64,000 nt of DNA from Physcomitrium patens (Eukaryota; Streptophyta; Bryopsida; Funariales; Funariaceae), in NCBI RefSeq assembly GCF_000002425.4, contig NC_037256.1, positions 14,896,941-14,960,940 on the forward strand. The letters run 5' to 3'. Positions 15,165 through 28,010 of this stretch are shown here, piece by piece (the first letter of the stretch is position 1; each line of letters opens with the position of its first letter). The position numbers were made by a program, and so were the translations under genes. The notes below the pieces were generated by a model. The model did no database searches. It saw only the letters and a list, made by a program, of their open reading frames with translations, and was not told the DNA's origin.

Positions 15165-15934
15165 AAATTTTATTACATGGAGTTGTCAAGTGACTTATTA
15201 ATTGTAAAGGTGAGTTGGCAATAGAGTTTGACTTCATTTCTTAAATTATTTAAAAGTAATAAAGAATGATTTGATTAAGATTTAATTAATAGTAATAACT
15301 ATTAAAATTTATAAAGTTAATTCACTTATTGTGAACTACAATAAACTTCTAACTAGTTCACATTTTGGTGTATTTGCCAAGAGGAAGAACTTATAAGTCT
15401 TAAAATTATTTGGAAGGCAATTATTTATTTTTTGTATGCTTCTAAATTGTTTTATCTTATGCCAATATAGTCTTTTGGTATTGTTGTGGATAGTTGTTGT
15501 GTAGGAATTCAAATTGGAGAGGGAGCTTGAAGAATTTTAGAGTGAAGTAGAAAAAAGTCTAGTTAAGTATTAGAATTAGATTAGAATTAGACAAGGATCT
15601 TCATCAAAGGTAGAGCTTGTCTTCAAAGTTGGTCATTATTTTCCTTCATTAAATCCTTGTTGAAGATGCATTTCTAGTGCTTGAAGGGATATAATTACTC
15701 TCTCTACCTCTCTTATCCTTTCTTTTTATTTAACTATAAATTCCTTCTTAGTAACAATTTTATAACAATAGAAGGATTTATTCACCTTCTCCTCCTACTA
15801 TACTCTTCATATTCAAGAGTATAGTATAGAAAGATTTCTTCAACAACATTTCAAAAAACAATTCATCAACAATTCAAGAAAATAATATTTAAAAGTAGAA
15901 AGTAAGACAAAGAAGAAATAGAGATGAAAGAAAG

Positions 15935-15935
<1 letters not shown>

Positions 15936-15963
<28 letters not shown>
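15936..15963. repeat. poly(A) run
   Basis: About 28 consecutive A after a GAAAGAAAG stretch. It could be slippage or an old retrotransposed tail. Confidence 0.9.
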
Positions 15964-15967
<4 letters not shown>

Positions 15968-16942
15968 AGTTCAAAGGCTACTTTCTAAGATAAGTTCTCT
16001 TGTAACAATCAATTGAGTTTTTAAATTCTTATTAAACTAATATAGGTTGAGGGTTGAAAAATAAGGAGCTACTAGAAGATACTTGGCACTTGAAGAGCAT
16101 AAAATCAAGTGAGTCTCTAATTTTTGAATTATTTAAATTATTTAAAATTTTAGTATATATAGAAGAACTAAGGAGCAAAAAGTTGAAGGGTAGAACCTAA
16201 GAGGAAGAATCAAAAGAGATACTTATCTATTCTCTCTTTTAGAACTTGAAAGTTTTGAAGTAGATTAAAATCTATACTTATGAACTTATCTTTTAAATTT
16301 AGTCTATAATCAATTAGAAGAATCGATTAGAATTTTTCTATATGATTTATTAAGAAGTGACATGGTAGCTAGCAATGTAGCTAAGTGAATTCTCCTTCAA
16401 ATCGGATTGATGCATGCAAAGAATCTTTTTTTATCTAATATTTTTTTATTAACCAAATAATAAATAATTTTCTAACTGCATTGGTATAAAGGATAAATGA
16501 AAAAAGAGAATTTGGGCTCCTTGCCAACAATGAAATGCCTTTGCATTGAATATTGCATAAAATCATCCAAAAAAAGATCATTCCATATAATAATCTAAAA
16601 AAAGAAAAACCTTATTTGGAGTGATACTCAGATAAATATTCCTCTTTTAGGTCATTTATGTTGTATTGTCTTTTTTTATTGGAAGGGTTGTTTAAGTGAC
16701 ATGCAAGTTGATGAATACAAGATGATAAAAATTTAAATTTCACAACTTACTTATTTAGCTTGTTTAATTATTTTAGCTTTTATTTTTGAAAGATGACATC
16801 ATGATTGTTGTAATTTAATGCACCGCTCCACTAGGTCCTATAAGCCCATATTAGTACAACCTTTAAAAAATCTAGAGTACTTAAAAACTATCAAATCTCC
16901 TTTGTCAAATATTAGGACTTTGACTCTTGGACTTGATTAGAT

Positions 16943-19900
16943 ATGCCTAAAAAACTCTTTGAAGAGTTTAAAGAAATTTCTTTAGAAGACCTTAAACAAA
17001 ATTCACAAAACTTAGTTTCAAAACCTTTAATAGATAATATAAGTAATTTGAATCAAAACAATGCTCATTCTCTTCAACCACTAGAGGCAATAGATATGAA
17101 TATAACAGAATTAAAAGAACCACTATTCATACCAATAAATTCCTTGGTTCAACCAAAGGGTTTACCTATTTAAGTTTCAAAGGAACTTAATATTGTACCT
17201 ATGTCCCTTGACCTTCTTATTTTAAAGGTATAAGGGATGAAAATCCTTTGGCCTATATAGAGCATTTTATAGAGATACTCATTGCATATTTGATAACAAA
17301 TAGCCATAATTATTTAGTATGGTTTTCAACCATATTAAAAGAAAGAGCATACAAGTGATATTGCAACTACTTTCCTAACGTCTTCTTAAGTTGGGATATG
17401 ATCCAACTTTCCTTTCTAAAATAATTCTATCTTGAAGTATCACAAAGCATAGTCCTAACTACTTTATCTTCCGTTAAATAAGAAAAGAATGAAGACATTA
17501 TGTTATACATTCAATGTTTTGAATTAGTAGTGATAAGGTTTGTAGGAACCTTGTTCACTAATAATACCTTGAAGCATTTCTTCATTAAAGGATTTGCTAA
17601 AGAAGAAATCATTAAAGAAATCTTTCATGCACACCCTTTCAACTTTATAACAACCAAACATGTAGCAAAAAGAGTATAACAAGTAAACAAGGAGTATGAA
17701 AGGCTATGGTGTAAAAAAGACCATAATATCCATAACTTAATATCCATATATGCTAAAAATCCGTATGCATTAAGCTTTCAAATGCATGAACAATTGCCAT
17801 TAATTCGTATAATCCTAGGAACTTGTCTAATATCTTTAAATATTAGATCTCCACTTCTTTCATTGGCTTTGACTTATCCTATTGAAGATAATAGATAAAA
17901 AAAAAGATATATGAAAAGAGATGAGGGCATCTCAACTAAAATTCTAAATCCAAATCTTTCATCAAATGAAATTAATGACAAAATAATTAATTGAATTGGC
18001 TAGAAATTCCAACCTCAATTCTCTTTCGACTCCCATTGAGTCAAGAAGACATACAATAAGATTATGGTATACTCAATATAGACAATCAGGGTATTTTGCT
18101 CAATTTTTTAATTTCACTCTTCTATAAAACCATCATTTTCAACATATGCCTTTCAATATAAAAATCAGATTTTTTAAGGGTATAATTTAGAGCAACAAGG
18201 GATTAATACTAGGAACCAAGATCCTATAAATCACAGAAGATATTAGGTAGAATTTTACATATTTTATAGAAAAAGACACCTATCTGATTAATGCTAGATT
18301 GAAAACCAAGTGGAGTGCAAAAATTGTGATAGTAACCGTTCTACGGAATTTTGTAGAAAACTAAATAGAATGGTTTTCTTACAACCACTACTTAGTAATT
18401 ATCCTCAATAGTCATTTGACAATCATAAGAAAGTAAGACAGCCTCTATTACATAACAACTTCAGGCCCTTAAACTTATATTATAACTATGAAAAAAATAG
18501 ACAAAATTAGAATGCACCTAATGGACTTTAAATCAATTTTTGATATATTCTACTAAATCCTACTCAAGGTAAAAATCCTTCTAACCAACCAAAATATGGT
18601 CAAGGATCTTAGGATGAAAGATTTATATGTCACTCTATAGAGAAGTTGGAATCTATTCAAAATTCTATCCAATCTAATGTCAATCAATCATTTTTTTCTT
18701 AAATTAAATTTAATAACCTTTAAAAAAAATTAATCAAAGAAAAAGAATTTATTTAAGGTACCAACCTTAGTAGTAATGACTAGATCTAAAGCTACATCTT
18801 TACTTGTCCATGAAAAAGAGGAGAATAGAGTCTCATAGAATCTACCTTGCTTCTTGGATTTGGAACAAGTCACAAAGGACACAATTAAGGCAACTCAAAA
18901 CAACATGGCTAAATTTGTGAGATTTCATCTTTTAGTAGAAGAATTATGTTTTTAAAATCTTAGGATTAAAGACAAGTTAAATGTTAATTTCAAAAATTAT
19001 AGTTGAGATGGTTCCAAAATTCCAATGTTTGAAGTTCTTTAACAATATAAGAATGTGAAAGAATCCAATACATAAGAATATAATTTATGAAATGATCTTA
19101 GCAAGTTGAATACTAATATCACCTTTGCTCAACTATTGGAAATTTCTCCAACAGTTAGGAAGATATTAAAAAACTGTCTTTCTACAAGAAATCAAAGAAG
19201 GCCTAAGATTAGAATAGTAAAAAAAATAGATACTTATACTAAATAAAATAAAGTGAATGCAATAAAATTTGAGTTTTTTATTTTGGATAAAATAATATCC
19301 TATATTATTGTAGATGGTGGTAATGGTTTGAAAATCATGCCCTTTCAAACTATAGAGAAATTAAAATTGAACATCACTAGTCCATTTCTCTTTGTTATTA
19401 AGATGACAAATCAAAGTCCATCTATTCTAATAGGCCAAATTAAAAATTATAAAACTTAAATTGGGAAAAAAATATACTTTAACATATCATATCATTTGGA
19501 TGCATACGTTAAAGGATTCCTTTTATCTATTTCTTGGTCGGCCATAGTTGAGGGATTCAAAAGCTGTAGTCAATTTGGAAAGAGATAAGTCTCATATTAT
19601 CTTTGATCCATAGAAAAATAGAACCAAAATATCCATACGACCTATCTTTGATCATGAAAAAATTAATTCATTGATTTATTAGAAGATAACTAACAATATA
19701 AAATACAAGTCTAATTAATAAAGGTAGTTAATTCAATTGAATAGGATTTAAAGAAAAACAAATGTGTAGGTTCCAACTTATATCATTAAAAGAATGATAG
19801 AGAATTTAAACAATGGCTAATCAATCATCCAAATTCCAATTTAGATTTTTATGAATTAATTAATTTTTAAGAAAGTATATTAGAAATTACAAAATTCAAG

Positions 19901-21630
19901 GAAATCCATGCACTTAGTATTAATGTAGATAGAACATTAGAAGAAGAAATTGAGGTTGTTAAAAGAGATGACAATTTTTTTCCATCTCTTAGATTTCAAA
20001 ACACTTCATTGAAAATTTTGATTAATAATGGAGTTATCAATTACCTCCTTATACCTAGTAATTGGTATAAAAATTCTTCAAAATAATCCCAAGTGCCAAA
20101 ATCTAAATAGAAACTCATAGATGTTTGTCATGAAGAAGAAGAGCCCAAAAATATTAAAATTAGAGCTCATTTAAATCAAGAGGAGACATTCAGATATTGT
20201 GATTTGATCATGAAATACTGAGTTTTTTTAGCATAATCCTACAAGGATTTGAAGGATATACCACCTGGAGTAGCTCAACTCCATATTCTCCTTATTCCTT
20301 ATACCAAGGTAATTAGAAAATATATATATATATATATATATATATGAACCTTCAATTCCAATTGATTTTAAGGGAGAGTTGGAAAAATTGTTACAAGCTG
20401 ATTTTATCAAATCAATGGAAATAACACATTAGATCTTTCTTATGGTTCTTGTAAAGAAGTATAATGGTAAATTTATAGTGTGTATAAATTATAGAAAACT
20501 CAAGCACACCTAGAAAAACCATTTCTACCTTCTTTTCATTAATAGTATTTTAGATGAAGTGGTAGGTTACAAAACCTATATATTTGTATATGGATATTTG
20601 GATTATGATTAAATTACCATAGCCCTAGAAGATTGCCATAAAATGGCTTTTATTACTCCATGGAGTACATTCATTTTTTTAGTCATGCCTTTTGGACTTT
20701 GTAATGCTCCTTCTATCTTTCAACAAGCAATGACCTTTGTTTTTTTGGATTTGCTACACAAATCTATGACAATATTTAAAGCTGATTTTAGCACTCAATC
20801 CAATGTCAAGAACCATCTAGAACATGTAGAAGAAATCTTAGAAAGGTATAGAAAAAATAAAAATTACTTTAAATCTCGACAAAATATACTTGGTAGTAAA
20901 AAGAAGAGTCTTGTTAAGTTATGTGGCTTCTCAAGAGAGAAGAAAATCCAATCTAGAAAAAATACAGGTCATAATTAAAATTCAATCTCTTAAAAATATT
21001 TAAAAAATAGAAAGAATTTTAAGACATTTTGGATGGTATCTAGAATTAATTCCTGATTATGCGACAAAAACTTCACCCATTACCAAACTTAAAAGGAAGT
21101 TGGTTAAGTTTGAGTAGATAAAAGAATGTCAATAAGCCTTTGATTGGATAAATGCAATATTAAGCTTCTATCCCATTTTAAAATTACCTAATTGTGATCT
21201 ATCCTTCTATATCTATTATAATGCTTCATCTATAGTAGTAGGTAGTATACTATGTCAATCAACAAAAGATAGATATAAAAATTATCCTATTGTATTTACT
21301 AGAAAATAATTAAATATAGTAGAATAAAATTACAGTACCATAGAAAGAGAATGCTTAGCCATAGTCTTATCTATGAAGAAATTTCGATTCTAATTTTTAT
21401 TAAATTTGGTGGTACTTTTTGTTAATCATATGGACATCAAATACCTAAACAACAAGATAGATTTGAATGGTCATGTAGCGAGATGGGTAGTATTACTTGA
21501 ATAATTTGACTATAAGATGGAATATAAATCTTAGAAATTACATAATCAAGCCGATTATATTATAAGTTTAAAAGAAAAATTAAGTCCTATTCTTATTGAT
21601 GACATCTTAATAGATGAATTTTTTTTATCA
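16943..21630 (+). mobile_element. Decayed Ty3/gypsy retrotransposon: gag, protease, RT, RNase H remnants
   Basis: Broken reading frames on the plus strand keep the order of a gypsy element. A 76-codon open piece starts at 16943. A gag-like stretch (NPLAYIEHF and on) runs at about 17180-17720, and a probable degenerate zinc knuckle lies near 18255-18294. A retropepsin-like DGGNGLKIMP..T segment lies near 19310-19370. RT follows at about 20340-21100, with LVKKYNGKF.VCINYRKL, MPFGLCNAPSIFQ and FKADF where F-D-D is usual. RNase H is recognisable at about 21170-21620 (YSTIERECLAIV). In-frame TAA and TAG stops are scattered throughout, so nothing is functional. No integrase follows RNase H, so the 3' part is lost or unrecognisable. 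Confidence 0.85.
20321..20345. repeat. (TA)n microsatellite inside the relic element
   Basis: A 25-base TA run just before the RT core, in otherwise recognisable coding sequence. It therefore arose or expanded after the element died. Confidence 0.9.
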
Positions 21631-22043
21631 TTTCCATCTATCCTACTCGATACAACATATGAATCATCAAATTGACTCATTAGTTGTTTTGGCATAAAAA
21701 AATGAATTTAAAATGCTTAAAACCACAATATATAGTGAATAGTATAGAAATCTTTAGACAAATAAAAAAATTAGAATGTTAGTTATTGAAATGGAGTCTT
21801 AATAAGTCTTAGAGGCAATTATCTGAGTTGGTTTAGTATTTTTTATTTATTATTGAATATTAAGGATTATTTATTAAGGGTTATATTTATATTTTCCTTC
21901 TATCTATATGTATTATTTATAAAAAAAAACTATAAATATTAGTTAGTAGCTAAAAGAAGCATGAAAAAGAACCTCTTATCATTTTAGTTATTTATATAGA
22001 AATTAGGATTTATAGTAGATTTAAATTAATTTTATTACTATAA

Positions 22044-22131
22044 AAAAACTATTAATGGATAAAAAACTACTACTTAAATTAAACTACATATATCCGATAA
22101 GATTTGGCATCCAATGTTATATCACATGACA
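22044..22131. repeat. Diverged direct repeat, left copy (pairs with 26224-26311)
   Basis: It aligns without gaps to 26224-26311 over 88 bases (offset 4180). Most differences are C/T or G/A. The pair brackets the minus-strand relic element, so it may be what is left of its terminal repeats, although homology does not extend further. Confidence 0.7.
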
Positions 22132-24397
22132 ACTATTGTGTAAACAAAGATCATTACATACAACACATCAAGTGCCACTAACTAATCATGAAGTATATAA
22201 TTTGAAATAAAATAAAAATGCACATCCAATATACTTTCAAGTGCATCTCCTAGTTGATTAGGAACTCCTCCATTCAACTAGGACTACTAACATATATCAT
22301 TGAAGATGAATGCTACAATGATATGAATGTCGAACTATATGCTTTCAAATTCAATATTGTAACAAATAGATCACCAAAGTGTGTGACACATACAATATAA
22401 GAAATCTTCAATTTTTATCAAGAGATGAGGCATGGCTAAAAAACTTCTTACAATAAGAATAAATCTAATCTTTTGATGAAAGAGTCAAAAGAAGTAGTAT
22501 CAAACATGCCATTTGCTACCTATATTAGCATTGATCACATAAAACTATAGTAGCAACCCATTTCTTTTCACCACATATAAAATAAAAAAGACTAATTGAC
22601 ACAACTATTAATTTAAGATATATAGAGTTATTAATAGAAAAATAACAAGAAAAATAATTCTTTGAATGCTCTTGATACTCTTATCCATCTCTGTCTTTTA
22701 AAAATAAAATACTACTAGGCAATACATTCTTTACTTGTAGAATTGTATACCATATCTTAATATTAAATATTGTTGGCACCTCACATTGTAAATATATATA
22801 ATCTCCTTTACAGAATCTTTGCAATTGAGGTCAATAAGTTCTACTATGAATGTGAACATATTGCAAAATGCTACGATGTTGAGCAATAGATAAGTTTTCC
22901 ATAGCAATAGGCATGGCCTATTTAAAGAACTTTATCTATTTATGTAGACATTGAGCCCAAATATCTTGATTATTTAGGTCTATAATTAGAATTAGCTTCT
23001 CAGGTACTGAGCTAAGTAGAATTGGCTCTTGTCTTTACAAAAATTGATAAAGACTATAAGATGGCAAAGATGCTTATTTAGTGAATCAATAATCCATTTT
23101 AATCGATGGTAATATCAAGTCTCAATCACAATAGTTGCTATGAAATAATCCATATTTTTTATATCCATGTTAAATAGTTTTAACAATCTATTCAGTTGAG
23201 CCATCTACATTAAGATGATTTCTAGACATAGTATGATGATCTATCAAAGCTTTAGTACATAAAGCTTCAAAATTTTCAAGAAACTTTCTTCTTTGATTTA
23301 TTAAGACTTTAGCATGTGTTCCAAAAGATACCAATATTCTATCAAAAAAAAAGTCATAATTACAAATTTTGAAGAATTTTGTGATAAAGCCACAAATTCA
23401 ATCAACTTACTAAAATGCTCTACCATCACCAATATATATTAAATTCTACATGAAGTAACAACAAATAGTCCAACAAAGTCCAAAGACCAACAATAATCCA
23501 AGTCATTAATAAGTAATAGCTTCAATGGAGGTGATAAAGTGTTAAAGCTTGATCTAACTTGATCACATACTTCACAATAAAAAAACATATGTAGCCACTT
23601 GTTGATAAATATTATTCTATTAATATTAATTATGTAAAATAGAATGAGTTATATGTACTCTGAAATGTCAAAGTTATTTATGTATTTGGCATATTAAAGA
23701 AGCTTTTTGATCTCACCTTGGAACTATGCACCTAGTTCCATCAAGCCACATACAAAATAACAAATTGTTCTCTTAAGAAAATCTTATTATTCTGTAGCTA
23801 ATCCTATCTCTTTCCACATTAGAAATAACTGAAGGAAATGTTCTCTGTTGAAGCTTGTGCAAGTCTACTAAATCTTCTCATACATTGTTAATTACTTGAT
23901 TCTTGTCTAATTTTCCATCTGAATTGAAATCAAGAACCATGGTTGTAGAACTTGACATTAAAATCAACTATGTAGCTATATGCCATCTAAGAATTGCTTT
24001 TCAATCACAATTTCTAAACCATTGAGCTCCGATTAAGTCTTTTTTTGAAGGAAATTGATTATAAGATAGTCCATCAGCATCCAAATTTGTAATACATGCC
24101 TAATGCACAACCTCAAAGTCGTATTCTTAAAGCAACAAAGTCCAACTTGAAAGCTTGCTAGTAAGCTTGTTTGATTCCATAAGCCACCTCAAAGGTTAAC
24201 GGTTAGTTTCCAATATGAAACATTGACCATACAAATAAGGTTGAAGTGAGTAATGGCCCAAACTACTACCAAAGATTTTCCTTTATAAGATGAGTAATTT
24301 GACTCTGCATTGCTATCACTTTTAGAAGAAAATGCAATAACATATTTTCATCCTATATCATCTTTTTATATCAAGACTGCTTCTAATTCTACTGTAC

Positions 24398-24435
<38 letters not shown>

Positions 24436-26060
24436 AGGTCTATTGGCATCCAGATATTGAAGCATTGGAGTTGAATCCAACTTTTATTTCAATATATTGA
24501 ATGCATGTTGTTGCTCATGATTTCAAGTCCATGGTTGATTTATACCCATAAAAATAATTAAAAGCTTGGCAATAATACTAAAAAATTTAACAAATCTTTG
24601 GTAGTAGTTTGTCAATCCTAAGAAAGTCCAAAGTTGTGAAACATTACTTGGTGTCGGGATTTTTTGCAAAGCATCTATCTTTGCTTGTTGTATATCAAGA
24701 TCTCCTAAGATAATTATGTGTCTCAAGTATGGTAATTATTTATAGAAGAATTTATACTTTGCATGATGCAAGCATAATTTTCATTGCCATAATTGCTCAA
24801 ACATTGCTTATAAATGCCTCGCATGATCTTGTGGAGTGCTACTAAAAATGATAACATTATCAATGTAGCATCTAATAAATGACAAGCCAGATAAAACTTG
24901 GTCCATCACATGTTGAAACTCAACCAATGCATTCTTAAGACCAAATGGAAAGAACTTTTGGTAATAGAGTTGATCTTTGTCATCTTCATTAATTTTTTAA
25001 AATACTATCTTCATCCAATTATAGATATTAATAGTAATTGGTGATAAACAGATCTTAAATCCAAAGTGATGAATACTCAAAAGAATCCTACTACATCAAA
25101 TAATTCTTCTAGCATTGGTATTAGATATTGATTAGACTTAGTCTTATAATTAATTAGATAATAGTCTCTACATATTTTTTTCTCTATTTAATTATTAAAA
25201 ATATCTTTTTTAAAGGCATGGCTATAGCACAAGCATACTCATCATTAGAAACCTCAATCAAGCGTGCAACCAATAACTTTTGGTAATATATTTGGATACC
25301 AATTTTCTCTAAGGCACTAAGCATATAAGATCATAGGAAGATTGGATAATCATCTTCTAATTGAATGTGAATAGGTTTGCCTTTATAGCCTTTAAGATCT
25401 TTAAAACTAAAGGCAAAATAATTGTGATACAAACCAATAAAAGCTTCTATGCTACATGCTTTAGCATCAGTAAGATGTGGCTTTAACTTCAATAGCCAAT
25501 CATCAAATTTTGTAATCTTTTTTTTTTACCAATGGATCCCTACCACATATAGGCTTAGCCTTTAATTACTAAGTTGTTGAAGAAACAACTCTTATGCTTC
25601 CAACATCTTTATTTCTAACTAATTGAAGGACTTCATCACTACAATATTTGTATGAAAAAGAAATATTGGTAGAACATGGAGTATCTTCCAAAAACAAATC
25701 CTTTAATAGAGTCTCTTAAATATTTGCTTTCACCAAGTCTTTAGCTAAAATTATAAAGACATCTTTAGCTTGTAGCTCATCTATTGCATGCATCTATAAG
25801 CAAAGAAATAACTTGGATTTATCAACCTTAGTAAGTTGAAGATCCATTGCTCCTTCACAATGGTTCTTTGACCTCAAAGTATTAATATGATCATAAAAAT
25901 GCTTTTGAACAGTAAGGCATATGCCAAAAATCCATATCAAAGCATTGAAGTTTATAGCCTTGCCTAGGAAAAAATGACATTGTCCTTCAATAAGGTCATA
26001 AGCAATTGTGGTGCCAATTAAAAAACCTATGGCACAATGCAAGAGTACAAGTGTGAAAAT
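22132..26060 (-). mobile_element. Decayed Ty3/gypsy retrotransposon (RT, RNase H, integrase remnants)
   Basis: Read on the minus strand, RT lies at about 25130-24520. It begins near a DYYLINYKTKSNQYLIPM piece, then FPFGLKNA, a CYIDNVIIFS version of the Y-x-D-D motif, and an 'IPTPSNVSQLWTFLGLTNYY' block in an open piece at 24523-24726. RNase H follows at about 24260-24050 and integrase at about 23650-22900 (VMVEHFSKLIEF). Many stops and frameshifts interrupt it. An open piece at 25794-26042 (82 aa) upstream belongs to the protease/linker side but is not diagnostic. The integrase-RNase H part is paralogous to 58690-60389. Confidence 0.83.
24402..24432. repeat. (TA)n microsatellite inside the relic element
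   Basis: A 31-base TA run lies between the RT and RNase H remnants. Confidence 0.95.
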
Positions 26061-26223
26061 AAGAGAAACCCTAAAGCTTTACTAAATGGCTAAAACACCA
26101 TAGCCAAGCAAATCCTTACAACAAGTTCTTTTACTCTCAAAATTACTCACAAGACTTGATTTTACAAGAAAGTCAAGTCAAGCATTTTTCTCCACTAATT
26201 GACATGAATAAGTCAACTAATGG

Positions 26224-26311
26224 AAAAACTACCAATGGATGAAAAACCACTAACTAAACTAAACTACATACATCCAATAGGATTTGGCACCGGATGCCAT
26301 ATCACGTGACA
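26224..26311. repeat. Diverged direct repeat, right copy (pairs with 22044-22131)
   Basis: It is the less altered of the two copies: it keeps C and G at most positions where the left copy has T and A. Confidence 0.7.
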
Positions 26312-26339
26312 GCACACAGGATCTCTCACATTTAAAAGA

Positions 26340-26760
26340 GTAAGCCGACTATGGTTGCTACTTTGTAGAGTGGTCACAAGGACCTTATGGATAGAGAGAA
26401 ATGACACCATGTTCAAAGGCATTCACTGGGCAGAAAAAAAAGTTATATCAAATGATTTGGTTACATCTTGTCAACAATGGTAGAAACGCCAGGTTTAAAG
26501 CACAGAAACAAATGCAAAAAATACCTTTCCAAGCTGGAGCGTGGGCACAAAAATTCCGCCAACTGTGGTATGAAAACAATATCATGGCCTCATGGCAGCA
26601 AAGCAAGCCCGAGTGGCAGCGAATAGGTCTCTACAGTGATAATAATAAATTACTGTAGAGACTTACTCGCCTGGCTGGACCTGGATGGGGCAGTGTGACT
26701 TATTACAATAAAGAAAATCTTTCTTCGCGTCAAAAAATAATAATCATCATCATCAGCTGG
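26340..26760 (+). mobile_element. Probable LINE 3' remnant (C-terminal tail of a non-LTR RT)
   Basis: One plus-strand frame from about 26355 to 26475 reads VVTRTLWIERNDTMFKGIHW before a stop. This resembles the conserved 'LW.ERN..IF....W' block at the C-terminal zinc-binding end of plant LINE reverse transcriptases. The overlapping 85-codon ORF at 26401-26658 is in another frame and may continue the homology after a frameshift. A short (AAT)/(CAT) repeat ends the segment near 26755. Only the tail is present. Confidence 0.45.
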
Positions 26761-28010
26761 TTACCTTTTCCTTATTTTGGAAACAATTTATTTGAGTTTG
26801 AAAAATGACCACAATCATGATGTTAGTTCAACTTCTTTGTAATTTTTAAAGAGAAAGTAAAGTAGTCAACATGCAATTGTCCAATAAAAGACGTTTTGAA
26901 TTTTAGAGCTATTTTAATTTAATGCACCATTAAACTCCCTCCATATTTAGCCTGTGCAGTAATCAGGACACTTCCCTGCAAGAGTTTCGAACTTTCTGGA
27001 AACCCCTGAAACCCTAACTTGTACTCTCACATTGTACCTTGACCTAGTACTTTCAATCTTCACAAGGAACTCCGTTTCATGTTTTTAATGTAGAATCCCA
27101 ATATCATTACTGGTGGATCAGAATCTTTGGTCATTTAAACCTGATTTTGTCAATTGCTCATTTCGAATATTCTGGGACCCACAATTGGGCGTGAATATCA
27201 AGGTGCAAAACAAATCATAGTATCAAACATGATGAAAAAGCTTCCTATTATTGTTGTGAGTTGAGCGCTTTGTTCGTCAGATAAAAAGTTGCAAGTGGGA
27301 AGAAATTGGCAGCTGTACGTTTCTTCAAACTGGTACACAACAATAAAAAACATGTGTTGGTTGTATTGTATGGGACATTAATTTTTGGACATAATTTTAT
27401 TTGTAAAATATATTTACAATGTGTGTTAAAAATAAGTTTGTGACTTTAAAAGAATGATGTCATTGTAATTATAGAAGAATGATTTATAGTTATCTAATCT
27501 TTCATACCAGAGTTTTTATATTTTGTACACATGCAAGTGAAATATCTTTCCTTTAATAAAATAACCATCTATAACTGCTATGCAATAAAAATGATAATAA
27601 AAATAATATTTTAATTTTATATTAGTTTAAAAAACCAATTATACTCAAAACGAATTTTTTAATAAGTATATATGAATTTCTATAATAAAATTAACTATGT
27701 ATATTTAACACATTCATATTCTCCACAAAATGGCATGACATCTGAACTAAAAAATACAATATTTGTCACAAATATACAACATGATAAAAGTAGTCACAAA
27801 TAATTTAATTCATTTTAAAATAGAAAAATTTCAAAATAGCTATAAAAGAATATATATATATATATAATGCCACACTTAAAATAAGATTTATCTTTGTTAA
27901 TTTATAGTTTTTCAATCTTTATAAAAATAAAATATGTTTACACCAATTCAAAGTGAATGATATCAACGAAGAAAATTCCAAATTCATCGTCCAATTGATG
28001 TTTCATCCAA
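26761..28010. other. AT-rich spacer
   Basis: No gene seen. It contains a 16-base TA run at 27851-27866. Confidence 0.5.

Larger units (their letters stand above)
14401..16940. other. AT-rich spacer leading into the relic gypsy element
   Basis: It contains a (TA)n run (15133-15162) and a poly(A) run (15936-15963). Part of it (from roughly 15500) may be the untranslated leader or LTR of the decayed element that follows. No LTR ends could be fixed. Confidence 0.35.
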
